A stretch of DNA of 64,000 nucleotides from Planoprotostelium fungivorum (GCA_003024175.1 MDYQ01000304.1:1-64000); one strand, 5' to 3'; counted from the stretch's first letter, positions 45,387 through 57,147 are shown. Notes: generated from the sequence alone by a model not told the origin. Numbers and translations: made by a program.

Positions 45387-48300
45387 ATGGAAAATGGCGC
45401 GAAACCATCACATACTACAACGAGTACTCTCTGCATTTTATATGCCAATTTTTGTCTCTTCAAATCTGCACTTCATTTGGGGCAGGAATCGACAGAAGAT
45501 ATAGATTCTGAATTGCATCTACTGTTGAATGATGGTGATGAAGTCGTGAGAAAAGAGATCACGAAAAGCGAGAAATTTGGACTGATTTCTGCGCCCGCCG
45601 ATCGCAAGATCACCAATCATCATCCAGAGGTGATGATCGAGTATTACCACAAGCCAGTTGCACTGTGGCAGAACAGTGCTTGGACCAATCGGGCCGATCA
45701 CAACTTCCCTCTGACGAAAACATACGGGAGCATCAAAGGACACGAGCAATTGAAATCGTTTGCCAACAGCCAAGTTGAATGGTTACACAAGCATCACGCC
45801 GATGATTTCTTTGCTTGTGATGATTGGCTGAAGAAGATTGTGGAAGAAGAGCTTCTATTCAACAGCCAAGAAGCAAACTTGAACCATATTCAGGGGAACG
45901 GTATAGGTGTAATCGAAGCCGATCAGGTACGATATGGACATGTCATTTCTTTCAGTACGTGATCATCACAGGGAAACCTCATGCTCCACGCAGGAGGACC
46001 AAACGCAAGTGTCTTATGTGAGACCGTTTGGAAAATCATCTTCTCATATCACCTTCAGATCTCACTCAAATCAACCTCGAATCTTCGAAAGAGGAACAAG
46101 TAGTCAGACGATGGAAGACGAAATCACTTGATTGGAAGTTTGCCAAAAACGAGAGTATCTATCAAGTCGACACGTCGAATGGTTTCAACTCTCCAAGTGT
46201 AGCCGTCCGCACGACTCAGACCTGTTTCCTCTATTCCATCTGTCAAGAAGATAGTAAGATGCATTCTAATCATCAAGATTGTCGCCCCTTCGATCTCCAT
46301 CACATCTCCACGTTCCATTCCTCACCGACATTCCAAACAGGTTCTCACGTTCTCACGCAACGAGACATCATCCAGACGAGAGAGAGGATGATGTCCATCC
46401 GTCACTCACCCTTCCACCCTCAGTCTCTTCTCATCTTCTGCGAAGATGGTTCTCTCTACGAATACGATCCACATCATCTAGCAAAGACAGAGATGATTCT
46501 GAAACCACAACTCAAAAGGGGAGACGGCAATCAGCTGACAGAATGGATGGACTGTCACTACAGCGACAGCCCGTACGTACATTACGTCAGTACCGTCACT
46601 GGTGTCTCTTCCATCGATCGAAGGGTGAGACATCTACATCCACACGACACATCATGCGATCAGATCGTGATGATCTTCATCATCAGGTGAAAGACGCACT
46701 GGTCAGTACCATCATCCAGTCGAATCACATTTTTTCCAAGAAAGAGTCTCTCTCTTGCGTTTCCATCGAGGCCAAGAGGGATCCCAACGGCATCACCTTC
46801 GCCACGACGAGCTCGATCTACAACGCGGACATCCGCTACGCAAACAAGGTGGTGACGGGGCAGCGACATTACATGTGGGATGCACCGAGGAAGATCCAGC
46901 AGTTCCATTCGAGTGAGGAGAAAAGTTTTGAGGAGGTCTGATGAGCTGCTAGTGGAACCACCGACCACGATGATTCATAATTATAATCACGGAGAAGTTC
47001 AATTGTATAGATCAGATAGAGGTGAAGAGATGAGAATAGAATGAGATGAATTGAAATGTCGTCAGATGGAGACATTTTAACCGAGACGGCGGGAGGTCAT
47101 CTACAACGCGTCATGATGAGTGAGAAGAAGAGAGTGAAAAGGGAAGGAAATTGATTGATTTTCAGGGTCCTCTTCTGGACACCACATCGAACCAGAGCCC
47201 CACCTCATCGGTCGGTCTCATGACATCACACTCTGACTGACGACATCTCAGGAACATTTTTGACATCACAACGAAAGAATGGCAAGGCGGCCATGTCTTC
47301 GTTGTTTCGAATCAATCGATACGGTGATGTGACGGTTCAGTATCTACAACGGGACAGTGACATCGCATCTCACTATCACACTGCATTCAACAGAGAAGAA
47401 AACGAGAAGGTGAGGGAATCGAGGGGGAGGAGACTGAAGGTGTGCAAGAAACACGGCCGCACCGGTGAAGTCGAAGGATTCAAACTCGACATAGACAAAT
47501 TACCCAAGAGAAGCCGAGGCGAGGTGATTTTTCCCGCCAAAATTTCCCGCCAAAATTCATCGAATCGCAGGAGAACAACACTATATCGAGAAAGGGCATC
47601 ATCAACCAGATCCTCATTCGTATCTCCCCCCACCTCCAGCAGTTCCTCCAATCTCCCAAATCACTGTGATTCATCATCGCCTCGTTGTAGTCTGACGTCC
47701 CCAGGCGAGAGATCCAGACGTGGGCCAACGACACATACCAGACGAAATGGACGGAAGAGATGCTTAAAGACGCTCTCACCATCCTCGTAGAGGCCAAGAA
47801 GCTAAAGACACACGTTGTGGCGGGAAACCGAGACTCACCCGATCAACAGACGACCTCATCTCTCATCGTCTACAGCAACCAATTCGTTGAGAGACTCAAC
47901 GCCCCAGAAAAGTGAGGGGACGTATAGAGGATGACATCTCATCTCGGGCAGGTTCATCACATGGAGGGGAGACAAGTTGAAAAAGTTGGAAGAGAAGAAA
48001 TTGGGCGTCAACGAGATTGATTTCGAAGAGTTGAACAACCACTGGAATGCATATCTGAAATTCTCCGAACAAGAGGAGAGCACCAGAGGGTATCACAGTC
48101 GAACAGAGTCACACGCCTTCTATCAGAAGGTCGTGGAGGATCTGTCCAAGGTGACACGATACCGATGATGTCGATGATGTTGAAGATGGGCAGGCACCAG
48201 CGCAGAGACAACGGGCTCAAGCACCGGCCAGCCACAGAACAAATTTTCAGATGCCATCGGGGAAGATTCCAACGGTTCGGACGCAAGAGAGACCGAGAGA

Positions 48301-48430
48301 GTCTTTGCCTTCTTCATCTCTGGATGTCATGTCTCAATCATCACAAGTATCCATCTCTTCATCACAAGGTTCACAGACGAGGAGGTCTTCTACAAATTTC
48401 CCCGTCAAGAAAAAGAAGAAGGGATTCTGA
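45387..48430 (+). CDS. Rrn6/TAF1C-like protein (Pol I initiation factor?), propeller plus C-tail
   Basis: Exons join in frame from 45387 to 48430 across about ten introns. The first third has ITNHHPEVMIEYYHKPVALWQNSAW and GNLMLHAGGPNASVLCETVW. The middle reads like beta-propeller strands (SVAVRTTQTCFLYSI, MMSIRHSPFHPQSLLIFCEDGSLYEYDPH, NHGEVQLYRSDR, NRYGDVTVQYLQ). A helical part follows (LKDALTILVEAKKLKTHV), then a Ser/Gln-rich tail SSSLDVMSQSSQVSISSSQG ending in a basic KKKKKGF. Propeller + helices + Ser/Gln tail with a basic GF end recalls Rrn6/TAF1C, core factors of RNA polymerase I initiation. I rate that assignment as inference only. The exact start is uncertain because it lies 12 bp from the divergent methyltransferase. 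Confidence 0.6.
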
Positions 48431-48562
48431 TAAAGAGGATCATGGTGGTTCTGACTCATGTCAGTGATAAAGATTCGCTCCTGAATTTAGTAATACATTA
48501 AATGATCAAATGAAAGATTTGCGAAACGCCCAACAAAACACACACGCACATTCGAGGAAGAT

Positions 48563-51500
48563 ATGAAGAGGTCGAGGACGTCAGCGGGCGACGATAAGGC
48601 CGGCCAGTCCGCCATCTTGGACATCTTGGTGGACTCGCTAGAATACATTCGGCAGGGTCTAGTAATCATTGAAATCAAAGAAGCACACAAAGTCCTCTAT
48701 GCCAACAGCAGTGCTCTTCGACTTATGGACACAACGAGAGAGGCATTGATCAATGTGCCACATAGACCCACAACTCCAAACCTGTAAGAAAGCCATAGAT
48801 CTATTCCCCTGACCCGTTTCCAGTGACAGAGCCTCGAACCGTCTGATGGACGTGAAGAATGAAATGCTCAGTGATACATTCTGGCATCTCACCTCCGAAG
48901 CATCGAAGAGCGGTCTTCAGTCATTCTTATTCAAGACTCGCGTTCAATCTGAGAGCTACACGATAGAGACAGATTTTACACCCACTGCAGGAGGCTATGT
49001 AGTGGTCACGTTGACCGCACATCTTCACAAATACTCCATCGCAGCGGATCGTCTGATGAGTCTTGAAGAACAAGACACCACATCACGATTTCTATCCATC
49101 ATGGACTCTGCTGCGGCCGTCGTCGTTCTCGATGTGGAGGGACGAGACATTCGTTTTCAAGATCACACGAAGCCTTATCTCAAGTTTATCGGAGGTAACG
49201 ATCCGTTTGCATGTCGTAAGTGATCCACGGAATGACATCACATCTCAGAGGACATGAAAGGCAAATGGATCGGGAGAGAGAAGAAGACCAACGATGAGGA
49301 GCGCCAGTGGTGGATGGATCAGATGTTCGAGTCCATGAAATCACAGCAGTGCACACACATCGAGAACGAGACGACTCTCTACGACGGAAGTGAGTGTCCA
49401 TCCCTTCTCTCTCGGTCATCTCCGATATTGACATCATGCCTCAGCTCGCCCTTTCTGTCGCGTGGACTGTCAATACATCGATTCCAGAGACAAAAAGACC
49501 GGAGAAGTCACGCAAATGAAGGAACCACGAGGAGGTGAACATTCATTCTTGATTCAGATGGAAACGAAAGACGAAAGCAAACGAAAGACGAAAGCAAACG
49601 AAAGACGAAAGCAAACGAAAGACGAAAGCAGACGAAAGACGAAAGCAAACGAAGAAGGGACGAGACACTGAAGGAGATCAGGCTACGAGCATCGTTTCGT
49701 GGTCAACATTCACGATATCACGGAGAGGAAGAAATTGGAGACGTTCTCCCTCGAAGTTCAAACGAGAAATCATTTGACCACTCAACTGGTCAACACGAGC
49801 GACTGTGTCATGGCCATCAGTGAGTCCATCTACATCGTTGTAGATTGACGAATTTCAGTGGAGCCGGAAGACGATGGTCACATCATGTATCACATGATGA
49901 ACAAGAGGGGACAGCAGACCATCGATTCTGCCTACGCAAAATTCATCGACGCCAACGGAAGATCTTCACGTGAGTATTCTACTCCATCTACAACCAGTCA
50001 TGACCCTCCTTCATCTACAACGATCCATATCTCTCCTTCATCTACAACGAGTCATGCTTTCACAGGTGAGCTGGGAATTCCGGTGGAGCACGTATTTCTC
50101 TACGTCGACTGTATCAATGAAGTCAAGAGGTATGACGAAGCGTGACGTCATCCATCTGAACGTTCACAGAACGAATGGAATGGCCATGAGGACCGTTCAC
50201 GATCCATTTTTAGACATATGGTGGATGTGTGTCATGTGGGAAGCAGCGAAGGACAGATATGCCATCATCTGTACGGACATTTCTACGGTAAAGAAGATGG
50301 AGAAGGCCTTGGAGAAGGAAATTCAAGAGAAGGACAAAGCACTGGCCGTCCACTCCCGATTTCTAGCTACCATCAGCCACGGTGAGCTTACTCTTTCTTT
50401 TATTTATCTTTTTCTCTCTTTCAAATATTTATATTGAATAAAATCAATCGAGTCATAGAGAATGAAAAATATAAACTGAAGTGAGTTGTAGAAGTGAGAA
50501 CACCCCTCACCGGAATCATCGAGGGAATTTCGCATTTCCTGGAAAAAGAGGGTCTTTCCGAGGAAGACAAGGATGTCATCCAGATCGGTCAACTCTGCGG
50601 CGATCAACTGTTGACCGTCATCAACGACGTCCTCGATTACTCCAGGGTAAATCGAAATTCCCCCCGAAATTTCCTGACGCGTTGTAGATCGAGGCCAACG
50701 GTATGAATATCGATATGAAGCCGGTGATGATGCAAGCCGTGATGGAAGAGAGTGTGGACATCTGCACGATCAATGCCATGAACAAGGGACTACAACTCGT
50801 CACACAATCTGATTTTCCAGTGGGCCTGCAGATCGTCGCCGATCACGTCCGTTTGAGACAAGTTTTCGGTGAAATTTCGTCCCAAATTCGATTTTGAGAC
50901 TGATGGGTACAGTCAACTTGCTGTCGAATGCGATCAAGTTCACGGAAAAGGGAGAGATTGTAGTGAGTGGACAAGTGAAGGATGACGTCATCACCCTGTG
51001 TGTGAGAGATACTGGAATCGGTGTCAGTCAGGTGAGAAGATCGACCATCTACAACGAGACGTGACGGTGGTCAGGCATTTCGAGACAAATTGTTTCAGCC
51101 GTTCACGCAGGGAGATTCTTCTTACACTAGGAGATACGTGAGTTTTCATGGAGTTTTCATGGAAGCTGATGGGTGATAGAACGGTACGGGGTTGGGATTA
51201 TCCATCTGCAAGAGAATCATAGAGGGTGAGCTTATATATCATCATCACTTTCATGACAAGTTCCATCATCTCATCGTCATGATCATAAACATCACGATCT
51301 CATTGTCATGATGATGAACACCACGATCTCGATCTAAATATCTTCACCCCCTCATCATCACCCATGTCATCCAAAGACGATCACATCATCATCACCCATG
51401 TCATCCAAGACGATCACATCATCATCATCCGTGCAACTCATCCACACAAAGGTATGGAGGGAAAGATCTGGCTCGAATCAGAAGAAGGACACGGTGCCGC

Positions 51501-52496
51501 CTTCTTCTTCTCTCTCAAGGTCACCGCCAGCCCACCCAACGAAGAGTCGAAACAATTGACATCCATCTGTCACCGTGTCAGAGAATGCAACCAACTGCAG
51601 GCGAAATCCGCCATCGTTGTAGATGGCAACGCCTCGCAGTCCCACGCCCTCGCCAAAACCTTGGAAGAAATGGGCCTGAAGACTCACTCATTTTCCACCT
51701 GCCTCGCCGCCGCCAACTTTTTGGACGAATCGGGCGAAAAGTGCCACGTCTCCATTCTCGTCATGGACATGGAACAAGAGAAGGACAGCATCGAGAAGCT
51801 CATGGAGAGATGTCAGCAGGCCTCCATTTGGATCACAGAACGTCTCAACCCAGGCGTGCCCTCACAAGTGACAAAGTTTAAGAGGCCGACACTGTTGTTG
51901 AGGAAACCTCTTAAGAGGACGCACGTTTATAGGTTGGTGCACCAAGTGTTGGTGTTGGGTGCGAAATCGGAGGAGGAGAAGAAGGAGGCGATGGATGACT
52001 CTGTCGTGAAGGAGCTGAGAGTGATGGTGGCGGAGGACAATCTAGTCAACCAGAAAGTCATCAAGAGGCTGCTGCAGAAGTTTAGTATAGAAGCGAAGGT
52101 GGTGGACAATGGAAAGATGGCGGTCGAGTCGGTCGCGGAACAGCCGTACGATCTCATCTTGTGAGTTCATCGTCATCATCTTCATCATCTTCATCTTTTA
52201 GACGTCTCTCTTGACCTGTTCATCATCTCCATCACGATCATCATGTCGCTGATGAACGTCTCAGAATGGACTGCAACATGCCCGTGATGGGTGGAAGCGA
52301 AGCGACACAGCTCATCCGACTGCAGAACGGCAGTGAATGGCCCAAGATTGTGGCACTGACTGCAGATGCCATGGCAAGTAACAGACAACTCTGCCTGGAC
52401 GTTGGGATGAACGCCGTGCTGACGAAGCCGGTGAAGAGAGAAGAGATCAGGCAGGTCCTGCTGTCTGTCTATCACTCGAAACATCAGAAGACGTGA
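48563..52496 (+). CDS. Hybrid sensor histidine kinase with PAS domains and receiver
   Basis: This is a two-component phosphorelay sensor. N-terminal PAS-like domains follow each other (LVIIEIKEAHKVLYANSSALRLM; FLSIMDSAAAVVVLDVEGRDIRF; HRFVVNIHDITERKKLETF), then AKDRYAIICTDISTVKKMEKALEKEIQEK leads to the HisKA helix. The phospho-acceptor motif is FLATISHEVRTPLTGI, with His and Glu split by an intron (50382-50490 region). Also present are NLLSNAIKFTEKG (N box), DTGIGVSQ (G1), FQPFTQGDSS (F) and GTGLGLSICKRIIEG (G2). A degenerate middle region is followed by the receiver, VMVAEDNLVNQKVIKRLL, LILMDCNMPVMGG with the phospho-Asp, and AVLTKPVKREE with the Lys. All catalytic residues are present, so it should be active. 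No membrane segment is seen, so it is likely cytosolic. It has more than fifteen introns. Confidence 0.93.
49561..49655 (+). repeat. 17-bp tandem repeat in histidine-kinase intron
   Basis: About five head-to-tail copies of GAAAGACGAAAGCAAAC lie inside an intron that runs from about 49535 to 49681. The exon resumes at GCTACGAGCATCG. The array is almost pure purine on the coding strand. Confidence 0.85.
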
Positions 52497-52802
52497 TGTG
52501 GAAGTATAAATAGATTTGTAAGTGAGAGTGATGGTGGATGTTTTCATGTGTGATTGTCTTTCGTCTCATACGCAGTTGTGGCTCGTCCATCGTCGATATG
52601 ATACAGATGACCTTCGCCGTCTGACTACGGAATAAGACACGATAGAGAACTTGTAGGGTATATGTGTATCCTCATGAAGAGCTCGTAACTCTTGTACGTT
52701 CGCAAATGAGAGCAGGCACAATTTCGGGGGATTACACATTTCTCTACAACAGGTCGTAGCAACAACAACAACCCACATTTTAGACATCTCTATCAAACAA
52801 AC
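52497..52802. other. Intergenic, no gene seen
   Basis: This holds the 3' UTR of the kinase gene and the promoter of the ankyrin gene. Short minus-strand frames have no recognisable content. A small inverted motif CTACAACAGGTCGTAG lies at about 52743-52758. Confidence 0.35.
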
Positions 52803-53653
52803 ATGAGCGGAGAGGAAGAGGATTCTGGAAACGGTGAGACGTGAAATGCTGACATCCGTCGGCTCATACGTGATCCAGGACCCATGGTTCTGGCCGCTTG
52901 CAAGAGAGGAAACATCAGTCTGTTAAAGAAGGTATCCGCACTGTCTTCTCTCATTTCCTCTCATCGGATCTAAAATGGTGCAGTTGATCGAAGAGGATGG
53001 AGACAAGTTCAATCCCAACCCCACCGATGGATTAGGGAATGGTCCCCTTCACTATGCGGCCACCTTCAACCATCTGGGTGAGGTTCACATGCGACGTGTC
53101 AATGTCTTTCGGCTGAAATGCGAACAGAGATCGCCGAGCTGATCTTAGCTCAGAAGGGAGTCGACACGAACATTCAAAACCACGCTGGAGACACCGCTGG
53201 TGAACGTTCACGTCCGACTCGGCTTGCATTTTAATGTGTTCCACAGTTCACAAAGCAGTCGAGAAAGACCACGTGGACTTCTTAACTCTTCTCGTCGGCG
53301 CTGGAGCCGACACTGGCATCAACAACAAGAGAGGTGAGAATCACATCCCATATCATCCGACCGACCTAATCAAGGTGTCAACGCAACGAAAGTCGCCCGC
53401 TCCGACTACGCCAGAGACATCATTCGATCTGCTCAATTGGGTGAGTCCTCTCACATCCTCCATGTTCACATCTTGCCTCGTGTTCACATCTGATGTCCAA
53501 ACAGCCAACCAAGTCAACACGCAGGCTGCACCCAAGACAAAGGAGGTCGAATTGATTCCTCACTCTGACGTAGTGTACGCCTCCGTCAAGGCAGAGTTGG
53601 ACCCCTCGATGATTGCCAAGGGAGATGACGATGATGAAGAGGAGGATGATTGA
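52803..53653 (+). CDS. Small ankyrin-repeat protein
   Basis: About 180 residues are coded in about seven exons. After MSGEEEDSGNG there are three to four ankyrin repeats: PMVLAACKRGNISLLKKLIEE, GPLHYAATFNHLEIAELILAQKGVDTNIQN, HAGDTAVHKAVEKDHVDFLTLLVGAGADTGINNKRG and VNATKVARSDYARDIIRSAQL. The tail is acidic (KGDDDDEEEDD). The layout recalls small cytosolic ankyrin adaptors. No enzymatic domain is present and the partner is unknown. Confidence 0.85.
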
Positions 53654-54259
53654 ATGTAATACTATAAACCACTCTTTCAATCGTGTCATCGTGATGGATG
53701 CACCTTCCATCGTGTACCATACTCCATCATCATCACCTCTCGTTGGGACCTCTGGAGTCTCATCCCACTTAGACGACATCGCGATTCAACTAGCGGACAC
53801 TTAAATCGGCGCGATCTGTCGAGAAGATGATTTGGTTTTTCTGGTTGGTGTCCATGCATTTGGATCACTAATTTTTTTCGTCGTGCATATTCCAGTAGTC
53901 GGGAGAGAAATGATCCATTCTCAATGCACCATTTGACTACCAACCAGAAAAACTGAATTAGATTCACGGTGAAATTTTAGACTTTTTTTGGGCCTTTCGA
54001 TTAATCTTAAGCACACACCTTTCCAACTCTCCCAGGTAGAGGCTCTCAACTGTACATGTGCTCATTTGAGATGCGCGTGGACAACATCATTGTAATGCTC
54101 CTGTCAAGCAGGCCGCTCGGACTTCCCGAGGTTACAACTTTCACTTTGCGCGTGTGCTACCGCGACAGGATGACGTAATGCTCTCCAAATCTGTGAGAGG
54201 GCATTTAATACAGATACACTGGGACAAAACTCATAAGCTAGACAGAAGGAGCAACAATC
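53654..54259. other. Intergenic region with an inverted repeat
   Basis: No gene is supported. A perfect 15-bp inverted repeat, GTTTTTCTGGTTGGT at 53835-53849 and its complement at 53939-53953, brackets about 90 bp. Shorter matching pieces inside (GGATCA/TGATCC and a TGCAT-containing piece) allow a longer imperfect hairpin. It has no coding capacity. A small non-autonomous element or a structured 3' end are both possible. Confidence 0.45.
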
Positions 54260-55305
54260 ATGGTGGCCTCGAATAGGACGCCGAGAGTAAGCGATGCCTG
54301 CGACGGCTGTAGAGATCAACACCACGGCTGTGGCGATGGTGAGACGGATCAGAGGTTCTTCGTCGTGAGATTGACACCTGCAGTTCGGCCTTGCAATCGT
54401 TGTATCAAAGAGAGGGAAGAGTGCACCACATCGAAGCAGAAGAGGAGGAAATATGCTGTGGACGCACGCACTGCAAACCTGTTGATCCAGAACAGAGCAA
54501 CCCCTCTGAAGCCTGCCTTTCTCTCATTCAGAATGATGTGGAAACAACACGCACAAGCTCCGAAACCAAAAGGTATTTTAGCCATCCGTGGTAGTGGGAT
54601 TGATTGCAAGCAGTGGAAAACGAAACCGTCTGGTGGTCTCCACCTCACCAACCTGACTCGGATGAGACGACACAAACGGAGGACATCAGCGTCTACCCTC
54701 CATCCGCGTGGACACTCGACGTCAACATGAGAGAGACGATTTATAGACACTTAACACAAAGAGGCTTTCATGAAGTGGAAGAGCTCATACCAGATTTCAC
54801 GAGCGATCGAGAATCAGCGTCCCGACAACTTCGAAAATCCCTCAGCAGTCAGCAATGCCTACAGATGAACCGTACGTTTCAACAGCAGATCGACGTAAGT
54901 CCCATCAAGAATCACAAGGTCTGAACATGATCAGGAGACGATCGATGAGACTGACTTCGAAGTGCCGACCTTGATATGGACAAGAGGTTTTGACATCTAC
55001 TACATGAACGACTCCCTCCGGTAAAATATAACTCCTTGTTACACTCCATGCTCACCTGCATCAGCCCGGCGCACGGCTACACATCAGACTTTGATTCTCC
55101 ACGATTGCAGATCTACAGTATGCTATCGAATGAGAGTATCAAGGACCTCTGTGGAAAGATCAAGTTGACTTATCTCACCACATCAGACGAACCTCTTACC
55201 GTGAATCTCATCTTTCGAGATGGGTCGGAGATGAAGGGAGAGTTGACGGTGAAGAGAGACCTCTACGGCCTCCCCCAACTATTCTGTTTGCGCTTGGAAC
55301 TGTGA
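54260..55305 (+). CDS. Zn2Cys6 zinc-cluster transcription factor with PAS-like C-terminus
   Basis: The zinc cluster is split by a 46-nt intron: ACDGCRDQHHGC (C-x2-C-x6-C) then RPCNRCIKEREEC (C-x2-C-x6-C), followed by a basic KQKRRK. All six cysteines are present. The remainder has SVYPPSAWTLDVNMRETIYRH, then TLIWTRGFDIYYMNDSLR, a PAS-like strand-helix start, and SPAHGYTSDFDSPRLQIYSML, ending DLYGLPQLFCLRLEL. Zinc cluster plus PAS is the layout of fungal AcuK/AcuM/Ert1/Rds2 regulators of gluconeogenesis. Whether this is descent, transfer or convergence cannot be told here. About five introns of window-typical form argue that it is a long-resident gene. Confidence 0.8.
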
Positions 55306-55461
55306 GGTCCTCGTCAAAGACGTCTGTATATTCTACATAAATTGTAATTACATTTGAGTTTCTGAGATCGTCATCATGTTGTCTTCACTATCCACGATGA
55401 GACGCGAGTTGTTATCTTCAACGAAGTTAGAAGCAGAGTCTCCACAGCTTACAAAGTACAT

Positions 55462-56855
55462 TTATCTTCGCAGGCTTGAGGCCAACTTGCCCCATCGTCC
55501 ATCTCGATCGTTGAACAACTCCCAGCCCATCATGCCTCCCACATCATGACCCTCAGACCTGCCCCTCTGTACGCATTTGACGAGGGATTCGACGTTCATG
55601 AAGCCATCATGTGCATCGTGACGGGCTCGCGTGCCGATCGGCTTTCCGATGACGATCTTGGACAAGGGAACTCGGATGTGCTTGTGGATCTCTACAACGG
55701 ATGATTTAGAGCCGTAGCCCTTTCGGTGGAACATCAGATCGTTACAGTTGTCATCTGTGAGTGATGTCAGTGATGGATCGATGATGATGGAAGACATATT
55801 GTGATGATCAGTCAAGACCACTCACATCCTCCATTGTTGTAGAATTGAACGTTGTACCAATCGATCGTGTCTCCCACAGCATCATGAATTGTAACGTAAG
55901 CTGTTCACCATCAGCTCCCCTTCAACTTCTCCTCTTCACCTTCATCCTCGAACGTTCCACGAGAGAAGTGAGGAGCTTGGGGTGCGTGCGTGATGATGTG
56001 ATGGGGCAAGCCCGCTCGCAAAGTCTTCTGCAATGAGATGACCCAAAGAGCTCCATCTCCTCTCGAAAATGAAGCCTCGTCTTCGTAATCGACATCCACT
56101 CCGTCTAAACGATTCGTCTTGACCCATTCGATGACCTGCATGGGAAGATGAGATCATGGCAAGTGAAGATTAGATGGCAATCACCGTATCAGCGAATTGG
56201 ATTGGATTCAATCGAGATGGATTACTGTCGGCTCCTCCAAAGAGACTCACGAGCACCTTCTATGGATGAACATGAGGTTCGTAATGGATGGGATCACCTT
56301 GATGCCTGCCTTGTGGTAGGCATCCAGATAAGACGTCTGATCATCGTTATTGAGCTGCGCCCAGGTTTGAGCCATTTCTTCAGGTCCAGAAGTCGATGTG
56401 TAGAAGGCAAGGTTTAAGACATTATACGAAGTAGATACTGGATTGTATCCCGGAACGTTAAGAGAGCGTACCTTGTCTTTCCAGCCGACTGACTGCATGA
56501 TATATACGACGTTCTTCCATTGTCCAGTCAGATTACCTGGGATGAGGTTATAATCGAAGTAGATATATATTCTTTACATACCAGATGGACTGAGCGAATC
56601 AATACGACCTTCATTGTCTAAAATAAATGCTTTGGTGGGTGTATCATTCCAACAGTTCTCTCTGCATCCCTGATAGGTGGAACAAAATTGTGAAGTCGTT
56701 CCACAGCTGTGACGACCGTTCAGAACATCAGACTCCAATCTTTCTCCATCTCACTATCCGTATCGGCTACAGCATTGATTGTGACAATTGCAAGTTTGTG
56801 AGGAGACGATAGCGAGTAGATAGGATAGGATAAAGACGGTGGATGTGCGTGTCAT
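55462..56855 (-). CDS. Secreted GH18 chitinase with N-terminal hevein-type chitin-binding domain
   Basis: MTRTSTVFILSYLLAIVSSQ is a clear signal peptide. A hevein-like (ChtBD1) domain follows, TCNCHNQCCSRYGY, then CGTTSQFCSTYQGCRENCW after an intron; the eight cysteines lie in family order. The GH18 barrel has YIMQSVGWKDKV, NVLNLAFYTS, AGIKVIPSITN and NRLDGVDVDYEDEASF, the DxxDxDxE catalytic motif with the proton-donor Glu intact, then VQFYNNGG, HKHIRVPLSKIVIGKPIGT and GVMGWELFNDRDGRWG, with the substrate-site Trp. It should hydrolyse chitin outside the cell or in food vacuoles. The start is Met 56855 and the stop TAA at 55462. Confidence 0.9.
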
Positions 56856-57147
56856 CTGTGTGGTCTGGGGACCGATACGACAGTTTTTCGTCTGGAATTG
56901 CCAGGCGAACTTTCCATCTTATAAAACTGTCTTGAAAAGACATTTATTTCTATCATTTCCACAACCTCTACCTTCTACGAGGAGTGATTTGTAAAACGAT
57001 TGTGCACGAGTGATATGTATGCGGTGTGTTGTTCTGTAATGTATTCATTTGAGAGACCAGATTAATGAATTAAAATAGGATGAAGTTGAGGACTACAACC
57101 CGAACTTCCGTGTCATGCTCATAAAGTTGCAGACGACCAGAAACACA

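Noticed and set aside
55690-55830. Further CTACAACG and TTGTAGA matches counted toward the intron motif
   Set aside because: These lie in chitinase coding sequence (Val-Val-Glu and Phe-Tyr-Asn-Asn codons) and are explained by the protein; likewise 36410, 46812, 51618, 58512 and 61877.
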